Origin: Myxococcus virescens
GTDB taxonomy: Bacteria > Myxococcota > Myxococcia > Myxococcales > Myxococcaceae
Direction of reading: 5' to 3'
NCBI RefSeq assembly: GCF_900101905.1
Contig: NZ_FNAJ01000001.1
Coordinates: 558,001-622,000 of the forward strand
DNA: 64,000 nt
A program made the position numbers and the translations under genes. Below, piece by piece: positions 8,184 to 18,069 of this stretch. Under the pieces are notes generated by a model, which ran no database searches, was not told the origin of the DNA, and saw only the letters and a list, made by a program, of their open reading frames with translations. The number at the start of each line of letters is the position of its first letter. The stretch's first letter is position 1.

Positions 8184-9299
8184 CTACTTCGCGCCAGCGG
8201 CCTCCGCCGCATCCCGGAAGATGGCCACGGAGGGCTTGCCGTCCTCGCCCACGTAGCCGCGGTACATGCCGGCGGAGTTGAAGGGCATGGCCACGTTGCC
8301 CTCACGGTCCATCGCGATGACGCCGCCCTCGCCGCCGACCTTCACCAGCACGTCGTTGATGACGACGTCGGCGGCCTCCGGCAACGGCACGTTCTGGTAT
8401 TCCACGCGGGCGCAGATGTCGCGCGCCACCGTGTAGCGAATGAAGAACTCGCCATGGCCGGTAGCGGACACGGCGCAGCGCGCGTCCGCGTACGTCCCCG
8501 CGCCGATGATGGGCGAGTCCCCCACGCGACCGTAGCGCTTGTTCGTCATGCCCCCCGTGGACGTGGCCGCGGCGAGCGCGCCCGTCTGGTCCAGGGCCAC
8601 GGCGCCCACGGTGCCGAACTTGTGGTCCCCGCTCACCGGGTCATACCCCGACGGGAGCGAGGAGGACGGCTGCCGCGAGCGCTCCTTCTCCAGCGCGCGC
8701 TGGAGGCCCTGCCAGCGGTCCTCCGTGTAGAAGTACTTCGGGTCCACCAGCTCCACGCCCTGCGACTTCGCGAAGGCCTCCGCGCCCTCCCCCACCATCA
8801 TCACGTGCGGCGACTGCTCCATGACGAGCCGCGCCAGCGAGATGGGGTTCTTCACGTGCCGCAATCCCGCCACGGCGCCCGCCTTGCGCGTCGTGCCATC
8901 CATGATGGCGGCATCCAGCTCGTTGACCCCGTCGTGCGTGAAGACGGCGCCCTTGCCCGCGTTGAAATACGGAGAGTCCTCCAGGATGCGGACCGCGGCG
9001 CTCACGGCGTCCAGCGCGGAGCCGCCGCCGGCCAGCACCGCGTGTCCCGCCTGGAGGGACCAGGTCAGCGCGGCGCGGACCTCCGCCTCGCGCTCCGGGG
9101 AGAGGTTCTCCCGGGAGATGACGCCCGCGCCCCCGTGGATGACCAGCCCCCACTTCGGCTTGGGCGCGGGCGCGTCACCCGGGGTGGGCTGCTCGCTGTC
9201 GGTGCGAGCAACCCCGGTACTGGCACAGCCCAGAGGAGAAAGCAGCATCACGGCACCCACGACGAGCGCACGACGGAGGGGAACGGAAGCGGCGGACAT
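8184..9299 (-). CDS. Isoaspartyl peptidase/L-asparaginase, lipoprotein form (Ntn-hydrolase)
   Basis: 371 residues. The start at 9299 is set by GGAGGT about 8 bases upstream and by a signal peptide ending in a lipobox (SPLGC). The enzyme family (EC 3.4.19.5/3.5.1.1) autocleaves before a Thr. Here the sequence HKFGTVGAVALD gives that nucleophile, which would split the chain into alpha and beta subunits. Other family motifs visible are IHGGAG at the N-terminus, SPYFNAG(K)G, ELDAAIMDG, and GGMTNK with GRVGDSPIIG in the beta subunit. It would hydrolyse isoaspartyl dipeptides or asparagine. Homologues I know are mostly cytoplasmic, so an envelope-anchored version is unusual. It converges with the WxxGxW gene. 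Confidence 0.93.
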   Translation of the reverse strand: MSAASVPLRRALVVGAVMLLSPLGCASTGVARTDSEQPTPGDAPAPKPKWGLVIHGGAGVISRENLSPEREAEVRAALTWSLQAGHAVLAGGGSALDAVSAAVRILEDSPYFNAGKGAVFTHDGVNELDAAIMDGTTRKAGAVAGLRHVKNPISLARLVMEQSPHVMMVGEGAEAFAKSQGVELVDPKYFYTEDRWQGLQRALEKERSRQPSSSLPSGYDPVSGDHKFGTVGAVALDQTGALAAATSTGGMTNKRYGRVGDSPIIGAGTYADARCAVSATGHGEFFIRYTVARDICARVEYQNVPLPEAADVVINDVLVKVGGEGGVIAMDREGNVAMPFNSAGMYRGYVGEDGKPSVAIFRDAAEAAGAK

Positions 9300-9465
9300 T
9301 CGAAGACCTCCAGAACACTCCGTCGGTAGCACGCCCTCCGAGGAGGCACAACGCGGGGCCAGGAGAGCCAGGGCTTCCCTGCCCGCCTCCCCCGGCATGC
9401 GCGTGCCCGGCGGGAATGCACAGTGTCGAGACGACAAACCGTTCTGACACAGCGAGGTGTGCGCG

Positions 9466-10137
9466 ATGAAGAAGCTGAGAGGGTTGCGAGTGGCCGTGCT
9501 CGCGGCGGATGGCTTCGAACAGGTGGAGCTGACGGCACCGGTGAAGAAGCTGGAGCGTCAGGGCGCCGAGGTGACGATTGTCTCACCCCACAAGGGTCGC
9601 ATCCGCGGGATGAACCTTCTCATTCCAGGGAAGAAGGTGAGCGTGGACGCGTCCCTGCGTGAGGTAAAGGCGGCGGACTTCGACGCGGTCCTCCTCCCAG
9701 GAGGTTTCGTGAACCCGGACCTCCTGCGGCAAAGCGCGCTCGCGCTCGACTTCGTCCGCGACGCCGACGCGCTGGACATGCCCATGGCCGTCATCTGCCA
9801 TGGCCCCTGGGTGCTGATTTCGGCGGGGCTCGTGGAGGGACGGGCGCTGGCCGCGTGGCCGGGCATCCGCGACGACGTGCGCAACGCGGGTGGCCGCTGG
9901 GTGGACGAGCCTGTGATGCGCGATGGCAACTGGGTCTCCAGCCCGGGACCGCGACAGATGTTCGCGTTCATCAAGGGCATGGTGGAGCTCTTCGCGGAGA
10001 AGATGCCGGAGGTCTCCGCTCGTGCGCCGATGGTGCCCGTGCGCCAGGCAGCGCCTTCCCTGTGGCCGAAGCTGCTCGCGGGAACGCTGGCCACCGCGGC
10101 GCTCGGAGTGGGCGCGCGGCGGCTCGCCCTGCGCTGA
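9466..10137 (+). CDS. DJ-1/PfpI-family protein
   Basis: 223 residues. The glutamine-amidotransferase-like fold of DJ-1/PfpI is shown by ADGFEQVEL (Glu-18) and the nucleophile elbow AVICHGPW with Cys-111 and His-112. Members act as glyoxalase-type deglycases, proteases or chaperones. The exact activity cannot be chosen from sequence. It is about 40 residues longer than typical PfpI because of a C-terminal extension ending in a hydrophobic Leu/Ala stretch (about 200-217) and Arg residues, which might be a tail anchor. The ATG at 9466 is preferred; a GTG at 9457 would add three residues. Confidence 0.9.
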   Translation: MKKLRGLRVAVLAADGFEQVELTAPVKKLERQGAEVTIVSPHKGRIRGMNLLIPGKKVSVDASLREVKAADFDAVLLPGGFVNPDLLRQSALALDFVRDADALDMPMAVICHGPWVLISAGLVEGRALAAWPGIRDDVRNAGGRWVDEPVMRDGNWVSSPGPRQMFAFIKGMVELFAEKMPEVSARAPMVPVRQAAPSLWPKLLAGTLATAALGVGARRLALR

Positions 10138-10147
10138 GACGTTTGCC

Positions 10148-10177
10148 GGCCCTTGGCGAAGCTGTTCGCCGAGGGCC
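10148..10177. terminator. Bidirectional hairpin between pfpI-like gene and sufT
   Basis: A 13-bp stem (10148-10160 with 10165-10177, one G-T wobble) and a 4-base loop lie in the 52-base gap between two convergent genes. No long T tract follows on either side, so it may act as a bidirectional terminator or a 3' end stabiliser. Confidence 0.6.
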
Positions 10178-10189
10178 TTCGTCCCGCTG

Positions 10190-10732
10190 CTACATCCAAC
10201 CGAGCTGGAGCCGCGCCACGTCCGACATGCGCTCCTGCCCCCAGGGCGGGTCCCAGACGAGCTCCACGCGCGTCTCCGCCACCCCAGGCACCGAGCCCAC
10301 CTTGGTGCGCACGTCCTCCACCAGCACCGGCCCCATGCCGCAGCCGGGCGCGGTGAGCGTCATCTGGATGTCCACCCGCTGCCCGCCTTCCGGCAGCGGC
10401 TCCGCCTTGCACGCGTACACCAGGCCCAGCTCGACGATGTTCACCGGAATCTCCGGGTCGTACACCGTGCGCAGCTGCTCCCAGACCTGCTCCTCGTTGA
10501 ACTCGCTGGGGTCGCCCGCGGGCTTCTCCTTGGGCGCGTACTCCTCCCCCAGCGCGCCGCCGTCCTTCTCGTCGACGCGGAAGAGCTGGCCGTAGGGGTC
10601 CTGCACCGTGATGTTGCCGCCGAGCGTCTGCGTCACCCGCAGCTCGGAGCCCGCAGGCAGCACCACCCGGTCTCCGCTGGGGATGATTGTCGCGGACACG
10701 TCGCGCTCCAGCACCGCCATCATTCCTCGCAT
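10190..10732 (-). CDS. sufT: SufT, MIP18/DUF59-type Fe-S cluster assembly protein
   Basis: 180 residues. Residues 1-70 are a small beta domain. The C-terminal MIP18/DUF59 domain shows DPEIPVNIVELGLVY and the conserved TAPGCGMG Cys. Family members help deliver Fe-S clusters to target proteins. It is the last gene of the suf operon, starting 14 bases after the sufU stop, with GGAGGG before the ATG. Some organisms put sufT far from suf; here position and domain agree. It ends at a hairpin shared with the convergent gene. Confidence 0.92.
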   Translation of the reverse strand: MRGMMAVLERDVSATIIPSGDRVVLPAGSELRVTQTLGGNITVQDPYGQLFRVDEKDGGALGEEYAPKEKPAGDPSEFNEEQVWEQLRTVYDPEIPVNIVELGLVYACKAEPLPEGGQRVDIQMTLTAPGCGMGPVLVEDVRTKVGSVPGVAETRVELVWDPPWGQERMSDVARLQLGWM

Positions 10733-10746
10733 GTGGCCCTCCACCC

Positions 10747-11205
10747 CTACTCCGTGGACACGGCCTCGCCGCGTCCCTCCAATGCCGCGCGCAGCGTGTG
10801 CCAGGCCAGGCTGGCGCACTTCACCCGCGCGGGAAACTCACTGACGCCGGACAGCACCGCCAGCTTGCCCAGCGCGTCCACGTCCACCGACTCCGGACCT
10901 TCCGTCACCAGCTTGTGGACGCGCTCGAAGAGGTCCTCCGCCTCCGCGCGCGTCCGGTCCTTCACCGCCCCCGTCATCAACGACGCGGACGCCTTGGAGA
11001 TGGCGCAGCCCTGGCCCTGGAAGGCCACGTCCTTGATGACGCCGCCCTCCACCTTCAGCGTCACCACCAGCTGGTCACCGCACAGCGGGTTGTGGCCCGC
11101 CGCCTCCGCGGTGGCGCCCTCCACCACGCGGTAGTTGCGCGGCCGCTTGGAGTGCTCCAGCACGACCTCTTGATAGAGGTCCTTCAAGTCATCTGGTGCA
11201 CTCAC
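10747..11205 (-). CDS. sufU: SufU Fe-S scaffold / zinc-dependent sulfurtransferase
   Basis: 152 residues. It has the IscU-like fold with Cys-42 and Asp-44 (NPLCGD), Cys-67 (GQGCAIS) and Cys-130 (VKCASLAW). The insertion of about 20 residues between the last two cysteines identifies SufU rather than IscU. In studied systems SufU binds zinc and accepts sulfur from SufS. The GTG start at 11205 overlaps the sufS stop (GTGA), so the two are translationally coupled. No sufE gene is seen, in keeping with SufU serving as the SufS partner. Confidence 0.93.
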   Translation of the reverse strand: MSAPDDLKDLYQEVVLEHSKRPRNYRVVEGATAEAAGHNPLCGDQLVVTLKVEGGVIKDVAFQGQGCAISKASASLMTGAVKDRTRAEAEDLFERVHKLVTEGPESVDVDALGKLAVLSGVSEFPARVKCASLAWHTLRAALEGRGEAVSTE

Positions 11206-12425
11206 TGGAACACCTCCAGAACCTTGTGCAGGCCACGGACGAGCGCGTCCACGTCCTCGCGCGTGTTGTAGAGCGCCAGCGACGCCCGGGACGTGGCCGG
11301 CACCTTGAAGTGCTGCATCACCGGCTGCGCGCAGTGGTGGCCCGTGCGGATGCAGATGCCCTCCCGGTCCAGGATGGTGCCCACGTCGTGCGGGTGGACA
11401 TCCGCCAGCATGAAGGACAACACGCCGGACTTCTCGCGCGCCGTGCCCACCATCCGCAGCCCCGGCACCGACTCCAGCGCCTGCGTGGCGTAGGCCAGCA
11501 GCTCCCGGTCGTGCGCGGCGACGTTCTCCATCCCCAGCGCCTCCAGATAGCGGATGGCCGCCGCCAACCCCACCGCGCCCTCCAGGTTGGGCGTGCCCGC
11601 CTCGAAGCGGTACGGCACCCGGTTGTACGTCACCTTCTCCATCGTCACGGAGACGATCATGTCGCCGCCGCCCTGGTAGGGCGGCATCGCATCCAGAAGC
11701 TCCTTGCGGCCGTACAGCACGCCGATGCCGGTGGGGCCGAACATCTTGTGCCCGCTGAAGGCGTAGAAGTCGCAGCCCAGGTCCTGCACGTCCACGGGGA
11801 AGTGCGTCACCGCCTGTGCGCCGTCCACCAGCACGGGGATGCCCTTCGCGTGGGCCCGCCGCGTGAGCTCCTTCACCGGCGCCACGGTGCCCAGCGCGTT
11901 GGACACGTGCGTCACCGCGAGGATGCGCGTGCGCTCCGTCAGCAGCGCGTCCACGGCGTCCAGCACCAGCTCGCCCCGGTCGTCCACGGGAATGACCTTG
12001 AGCACGGCGCCCGTCTGCTCGCACAGCATCCGCCAGGGGACGATGTTGGCGTGGTGCTCCATCTGGGTGATGAGCACCTCGTCCCCGGCGCCAATGTGCT
12101 TGCGCCCGTACGTCTGCGCCACCAGGTTGATGGCCTCGGTGGTGCCACGCACGAAGACGACTTCCTTCACGTCCCGGGCGTTGATGAAGCGGCGCACCGT
12201 CTCACGCGCGCCCTCGTACGCCTCCGTAGCGCGCTCGGACAACACGTGGACGCCGCGGTGCACGTTGGCGTTGTCGTGCTGGTAGAAGCGCACCAGCGCG
12301 TCGATGACGGCCTGCGGCTTCTGCGCCGTGGCGGCGCTGTCCAGGTACACCAGCGGCCGGCCCCGCACCTCCTGGTGGAGGATGGGGAAGTCCTTGCGGA
12401 CCTGATTCACGTCGAAGCCGCTCAT
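11202..12425 (-). CDS. sufS: SufS cysteine desulfurase
   Basis: 407 residues, the usual length. It is a PLP enzyme of aminotransferase class V that releases sulfur from cysteine as enzyme persulfide. The Schiff-base lysine is Lys-227 in FSGHKMFGP. The persulfide Cys-365 lies in RTGHHCAQP, the short-loop group II pattern characteristic of SufS. The start overlaps the sufD stop by ATGA and its stop overlaps the sufU start. Substrate is L-cysteine and the acceptor is most likely SufU. Confidence 0.96.
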   Translation of the reverse strand: MSGFDVNQVRKDFPILHQEVRGRPLVYLDSAATAQKPQAVIDALVRFYQHDNANVHRGVHVLSERATEAYEGARETVRRFINARDVKEVVFVRGTTEAINLVAQTYGRKHIGAGDEVLITQMEHHANIVPWRMLCEQTGAVLKVIPVDDRGELVLDAVDALLTERTRILAVTHVSNALGTVAPVKELTRRAHAKGIPVLVDGAQAVTHFPVDVQDLGCDFYAFSGHKMFGPTGIGVLYGRKELLDAMPPYQGGGDMIVSVTMEKVTYNRVPYRFEAGTPNLEGAVGLAAAIRYLEALGMENVAAHDRELLAYATQALESVPGLRMVGTAREKSGVLSFMLADVHPHDVGTILDREGICIRTGHHCAQPVMQHFKVPATSRASLALYNTREDVDALVRGLHKVLEVFQ

Positions 12426-13762
12426 GCCGTCACCTCGCGCTGCGCCGCGCCCGGCAGCTTCGAGGCCAGGAGCGCTTCGATGTTCGCGCGCACAGGGCCA
12501 GCGGGCACCGCCTCCACCACCTCGCGAGCGAAGGCGTAGGTGAGCAGCCGCTCCGCCTCTGCCTGGGGCACGCCGCGCGAGCGCAGGTAGAACAGCGCCT
12601 GCGCGTCCAGCCGCCCCACCGCCGCGCCGTGCGCGCACTTCACGTCGTCCGCGAAGATTTCCAACTGAGGCCGTGCGTCCGCCTGCGCCGACTCCGACAG
12701 CAGCAGGTTGCGGTTCTGCTGCCGCGAGTCCGTGCGCTGCGCGTCCTGGCGCACGCGGATGAGCCCGTGGAAGGTGCCGCGTGAATGGCCATCCAGCACC
12801 CCCTTGTACAGCTCGCGGCTGGTGCACCGGGGCACCGCGTGGTCCAGCGCCGTGCGGTTGTCCAGGTGCTGCGCGCCCTGCCCCACGTACAGGCCATTCA
12901 ACGTCGCGTCGCCACCCTCGCCCGCGAAGGCCGCGTGGACCTCGTTACGCGCCATGGCCCCACCAAAGGCGAAGGCATGCGAGGCGAAGCGGCTGTCCCG
13001 CCCCTGCCGTGCGTGGAGCGCGCCCACGTGTAGCGCCGCGTCCGCCTCCACCTGGAGCTTGTAGTGGTGGAGGCTGGCGTTGTCGCCCAGCGTCACCTCC
13101 GTCACCGCGTTGGTGAAGGTCGCCGCCGAGCCCGCGGGGCCCGCGCTGGCATACGTCTCCACCAGCGTCGCTTCGCTGCTCTCCCCCGCCACCACCAGGA
13201 TGCGCGGGCTGGACAGCACCGGCGCGTCCCCGCGCGTGAGGAACACCACCTGCACGGGCACCTCGCTCAGCGCGCCCGGCGCCAGCCGCAACAGCACGCC
13301 CTCTTCCAGCAGCGCCGCGTTGAGCGCGGTGAAGGCGTGCTCGTTCGCCAGGGCCCGCTGCCCCAGCAGGGACTCCAGCAGCTCGCCGTCCTCACGCACC
13401 GCGTCCCGCAGCGGCTTCAGCGTCAGCCCGCGCGGCAGGCCCGCCACGGACGACAGCTCCGGCGCCAGCCGCCCGTCCACGAACACCAGCCGGGGCCCCG
13501 GCAGGCCCAGCCGCTCCACCACCGCCGACAGGTGGGCGGTGTCCCGGGACACATCCGTCCGTGGAATGAACGCTCCTTCCGCGATGGCCCCCAGCCGGGA
13601 GTACTTCCACGCCTCGTCACGCGTCGTGGGCAGACCCTGCCGCTCGAAGTGGCCCAGGGCATCGGCACGCAGGCGCTTGAGCCACTGTGGCGCGGACGCC
13701 TGTTCGGGCGCCGCCTGGAAGCGCGTGGCCACGTCCAGGTAGTGCGCCAGGGCGGCCGTCAT
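12422..13762 (-). CDS. sufD: SufD, SufBCD scaffold subunit
   Basis: 446 residues. It is recognised by the N-terminal helical segment with the LPTTRDEAWKYS pattern and the beta-helix core typical of SufB/SufD, ending in a helical region with CAHGAAVGRLD and YLRSRGVP. SufD pairs with SufB and binds SufC. The stop overlaps the sufS start and the start overlaps the sufC stop, both by ATGA, so the products are made in step. Confidence 0.95.
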   Translation of the reverse strand: MTAALAHYLDVATRFQAAPEQASAPQWLKRLRADALGHFERQGLPTTRDEAWKYSRLGAIAEGAFIPRTDVSRDTAHLSAVVERLGLPGPRLVFVDGRLAPELSSVAGLPRGLTLKPLRDAVREDGELLESLLGQRALANEHAFTALNAALLEEGVLLRLAPGALSEVPVQVVFLTRGDAPVLSSPRILVVAGESSEATLVETYASAGPAGSAATFTNAVTEVTLGDNASLHHYKLQVEADAALHVGALHARQGRDSRFASHAFAFGGAMARNEVHAAFAGEGGDATLNGLYVGQGAQHLDNRTALDHAVPRCTSRELYKGVLDGHSRGTFHGLIRVRQDAQRTDSRQQNRNLLLSESAQADARPQLEIFADDVKCAHGAAVGRLDAQALFYLRSRGVPQAEAERLLTYAFAREVVEAVPAGPVRANIEALLASKLPGAAQREVTA

Positions 13763-14541
13763 CGCCGTGCCTCCGCCGTCGCCTTCTTTCCACCGTCCAA
13801 CCCCAGCCAGCCGTAGCCCTTCTCCTCCAGCTCCAGCGCCAGCTCGCGCCCGCCGGAGCGGACGATGCGGCCCGCCGCGATGACGTGCACCTTGTCCGGG
13901 ACGATGTAGTCGAGCAGCCGCTGGTAGTGCGTAATCAGCACCATGCCGCGCTCGGGCGAGCGCAGCGCGTTGACGCCGCCCGCCACCGTGCGCAGCGCGT
14001 CGATGTCCAGGCCGGAGTCCGTCTCGTCGAGGATGGCCAGCCGCGGCTCCAGCACCGCCATCTGGAAAATCTCGTTGCGCTTCTTCTCGCCGCCGGAGAA
14101 GCCCTCGTTCACCGAGCGGTTCATGAAGGCCGCGTCGAGCTGCACCAGCTTCGACTTCTCCTTGGCCAGCTGGAGGAAGTCCATGGCGTCCAGCTCCTCC
14201 AGCCCCTTCGAGCGGCGCTGCGCGTTGAGCGCGGTGCGCAGGAAGTGGATGTTGCCCACGCCCGGAATCTCCACCGGGTACTGGAAGGCGAGGAACACGC
14301 CCGCGGCGGCGCGCGCCTCGGGCGACAGCTCCAGCAGCGGCTTGCCGTCGAACAGCACCTCGCCCTGCGTCACCTCGTAGCCGTCACGGCCCGCCAGCAC
14401 GCTGGCCAGCGTGCTCTTCCCAGAGCCGTTGGGGCCCATGATGGCGTGGACCTCGCCGGGCGCGACCTCCAGGTCGATGCCCTTGAGGATGTCCTTGCCC
14501 GCCACGCGGGCGTGCAGGTTGCGAACAGTCAAAAGCGCCAT
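13759..14541 (-). CDS. sufC: SufC, ABC-type ATPase of the SUF system
   Basis: 260 residues. It has the Walker A GPNGSGKST (about 36-44), the SUF-type signature FSGGEKKRNE, the Walker B ILDETDSGLD and an H-loop ITHYQRLL. This is the form seen in the SufBCD complex rather than in transporters, and no membrane permease is nearby. Start at 14541, two bases after the sufB stop. Confidence 0.96.
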   Translation of the reverse strand: MALLTVRNLHARVAGKDILKGIDLEVAPGEVHAIMGPNGSGKSTLASVLAGRDGYEVTQGEVLFDGKPLLELSPEARAAAGVFLAFQYPVEIPGVGNIHFLRTALNAQRRSKGLEELDAMDFLQLAKEKSKLVQLDAAFMNRSVNEGFSGGEKKRNEIFQMAVLEPRLAILDETDSGLDIDALRTVAGGVNALRSPERGMVLITHYQRLLDYIVPDKVHVIAAGRIVRSGGRELALELEEKGYGWLGLDGGKKATAEARR

Positions 14542-14543
14542 GC

Positions 14544-15976
<1,433 letters not shown>

Positions 15977-15980
<4 letters not shown>

Positions 15981-16495
15981 GAGCGAACTCCTGTCGCGGA
16001 AGCGGAAGGGGGGTGGCCAGCGGCCGGGGAAGGCGCCGGGCGAGAGGGGGTCCCCAGGCCCACGAGGCGCTCTGGCACGCGGGGCGCCGGGGCGATGAGG
16101 TCCGCCAGCGTCAGCCGCCCCAGGGCCTCCTGGATGGCGTCGTTGATGAGGCGCCAGTGGCCCCGCACCTGACAGACGGACTCCAGCTCGCAGGGCGCAC
16201 CCCCGGAGGTGTGGACGCCACACTCCGTGAGGGCGACCGGCCCCTCGAGCGCGGCGACCAGTTCGGCCAGCGGAAGCTCATGGGCCGGGCGTGCCAGTCC
16301 GTAGCCGCCGTTGGCGCCACGGTGCGACACCACGAGCGCCGCCTGGAGCAGGCTCTTGAGCACCTTGCTGGCCGAGGGAAGTGGCACGCGCGTGCGCGCC
16401 GCCAGCTCACGGGTGGTGCGCGTGTCACCCTCCGCGCGAGCCAGCTCGGTCATCAGCACGATGCCGTAGTCGGTCATCTTGCTCATCCGGAGCAT
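15977..16495 (-). CDS. sufR: SufR-like Rrf2-family Fe-S regulator of the suf operon
   Basis: 172 residues. The N-terminal winged helix-turn-helix of Rrf2 proteins is clear ([15 protein letters not shown], then the recognition segment [15 protein letters not shown] and the wing [11 protein letters not shown]). Three cysteines follow in a C-x9-C-x5-C arrangement (ECG, PCE, VCQ), so it probably senses a cluster like IscR and the SUF regulators. The 35-residue C-terminus is Pro/Ala-rich and likely unstructured. Start at 16495 is placed from GAGGAG upstream. As first gene it most likely autoregulates. The family has two naming traditions: this is the Rrf2 type, not the cyanobacterial DeoR-like SufR. 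Confidence 0.88.
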
Positions 16496-16567
16496 GGGTG
16501 CGGGTGTCTCCTCTCTGGGTCCAGGCGCCGAAAAACCTCGGGCCACTGGGGACCTCTTATGTAATCA

Positions 16568-16582
16568 GGACCGTTTCAGTCC
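16568..16582. promoter_or_regulatory. Candidate operator between sufR and the divergent transport gene
   Basis: The inverted repeat GGAC-N7-GTCC lies in an AT-richer patch of the 184-base divergent spacer. It is the only obvious dyad there and is a candidate Rrf2 site. The arms are short and no promoter hexamer pair is convincing. Confidence 0.3.
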
Positions 16583-16679
16583 ACATTGCAATTTGAATCC
16601 CTCCCTGAAGCGCCGCTGGTTGGAGGGCGGGGGGGAGAGGGATAGGGTGACACCACCGTCCCCCGGAGGAACCTTGCCG

Positions 16680-17864
16680 ATGCGCCGTCCCCTGATGCTG
16701 CTCGCGACCCTGGCCCTGGCCGTGGTGGCCTGCGAGAAGAAGAACGCGCCCGCCGCGCCCTCGCCGGAGGGGCAGGCGACCGGGGCACCGGCCGCTCCGG
16801 TGGACTCGAACACGATTCTGCTGGGAGAGGTCGGCAGCCTCACGGGGAGCGAGGCGACCTTCGGGGTGTCCGCGCGCAACGGCATCGAGCTGGCGCTGAA
16901 CGAGGCCAACGAGGCGGGCGGCGTGAAGGGCAAGAAGCTCCAGGTGCGCGTCTACGACAGCCAGGGCCGGCCGGAGGAAGGCGCCCAGGCCGTGACGCGG
17001 CTCATCACCCAGGACAAGGTGGTGGCGATTCTGGGCGAGGCGGCCTCGTCGGTGTCCATGGCCATGGCGGAGAAGGCGCAGGCGGGCAAGGTGCCCATGG
17101 TGACGCCCACGTCCACCGCGCCGGAGGTGACGCAGAAGGGCGACTACATCTTCCGCGTCTGCTTCATCGACCCCTTCCAGGGGCTCGCCATGGCGAAGTT
17201 CGCGCGGGAGAACCTGAAGCTGTCCCGCGTGGCGGTGCTGCGCGACAACAAGAGCGCGTTCTCCATGGGCCTGGCGGACGTGTTCACCGCCAGGTTCAAG
17301 GAGTTCGGCGGCGAGGTGCCGGGCGATGAGAGCTACTCCAAGGGCGACACGGACTTCCGCGCGCAGCTGACGTCCCTCAAGCGGCTGAAGCCGGACGCCG
17401 TCTTCGTCCCTGGCTACTACACGGACGTGGGCATCATCGCGCGGCAGGCGCGTGAAATCGGGCTCAAGGTGCCGCTGCTCGGCGGCGACGGCTGGGACTC
17501 CGACAAGCTGTACGAGCTGGGCGGCTCCGCGCTGGAGGGCAGCTACTTCGCCAACCACTACTCGCCGGACAACCCGGACCCGCTGCTCCAGAAGTTCCTG
17601 GCCCGCTACAAGGCCACCTACGGCAGCGTGCCGGACAGCGTGGCCGCGCTGGCGTACGACGCGGCGCGGGTGACCATCGACGCCATGAAGCGCGCGCCGG
17701 ACCTGAGCGGCCCTTCGCTGCGCGACGCGATTGCCGCGACGAAGGAGTTCCCGGGCGTGACGGGCAGAATCACCCTGGACGCCAACCGCGACGCGGTGAA
17801 GGAGGCCGTGGTGCTCAAGGTCTCCGGCGGCAAGGCGGAGTTCGTCACCACGGTGACGCCGTAG
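16680..17864 (+). CDS. Liv-type branched-chain amino-acid ABC transporter substrate-binding lipoprotein
   Basis: 394 residues. A signal peptide ends in VVAC, so Cys-18 is lipidated. The mature protein is a type I periplasmic binding fold of the LivJ/LivK kind: GEVGSLTGSEATFG, the VRVYDSQGRPEEG strand, ITQDKVVAILGE and a C-terminal GITLD-like segment. The substrate could be an amino acid, amide or urea-like compound. No permease or ATPase genes flank it, so its partners must be elsewhere. GGAGGA lies 8 bases before the ATG. It is divergent from sufR. Confidence 0.9.
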   Translation: MRRPLMLLATLALAVVACEKKNAPAAPSPEGQATGAPAAPVDSNTILLGEVGSLTGSEATFGVSARNGIELALNEANEAGGVKGKKLQVRVYDSQGRPEEGAQAVTRLITQDKVVAILGEAASSVSMAMAEKAQAGKVPMVTPTSTAPEVTQKGDYIFRVCFIDPFQGLAMAKFARENLKLSRVAVLRDNKSAFSMGLADVFTARFKEFGGEVPGDESYSKGDTDFRAQLTSLKRLKPDAVFVPGYYTDVGIIARQAREIGLKVPLLGGDGWDSDKLYELGGSALEGSYFANHYSPDNPDPLLQKFLARYKATYGSVPDSVAALAYDAARVTIDAMKRAPDLSGPSLRDAIAATKEFPGVTGRITLDANRDAVKEAVVLKVSGGKAEFVTTVTP

Positions 17865-17875
17865 CCTTGGGCGCC

Positions 17876-17904
17876 CAGGCCCCCGTGCCTCAGATGGGGG
17901 CCTG
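17876..17904. terminator. Bidirectional hairpin overlapping the end of the Flp-like gene
   Basis: A perfect 9-bp stem (17876-17884 with 17896-17904) and 11-base loop lie 11 bases after the binding-protein stop. It includes the last codons of the convergent pilin-like gene, so it likely ends both transcripts. Confidence 0.65.
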
Positions 17905-18069
17905 GATGACGTAGTAGATGGAGTTGAAGTAGCGGTGCAGCGCGTTGAGCAGCTGCACCAGGAAGGGCCACCCCATCGTGCTGAAGCCCAGCAGGGCCGC
18001 GGTGACGATGGCGTACTCCACCATGGACTGGCCGCGGGCGGACCGCGACGGACGCAGGGACTTCCTCAT
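17890..18069 (-). CDS. Flp/TadA-type prepilin-like small protein
   Basis: 59 residues. A short basic leader is followed by G-QSMVEYA and a hydrophobic helix (AIVTAALLG and on). This is the Flp cleavage pattern Gly then four residues then Glu-Tyr, processed by a TadV-like prepilin peptidase. After cleavage at Gly-13 the mature pilin would be 46 residues, within the range for Flp subunits. The start overlaps the preceding gene stop (ATGA), so it is the last gene of the pseudopilin operon. Its C-terminus is rich in Tyr, Phe and Ile. Confidence 0.82.
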   Translation of the reverse strand: MRKSLRPSRSARGQSMVEYAIVTAALLGFSTMGWPFLVQLLNALHRYFNSIYYVIQAPI

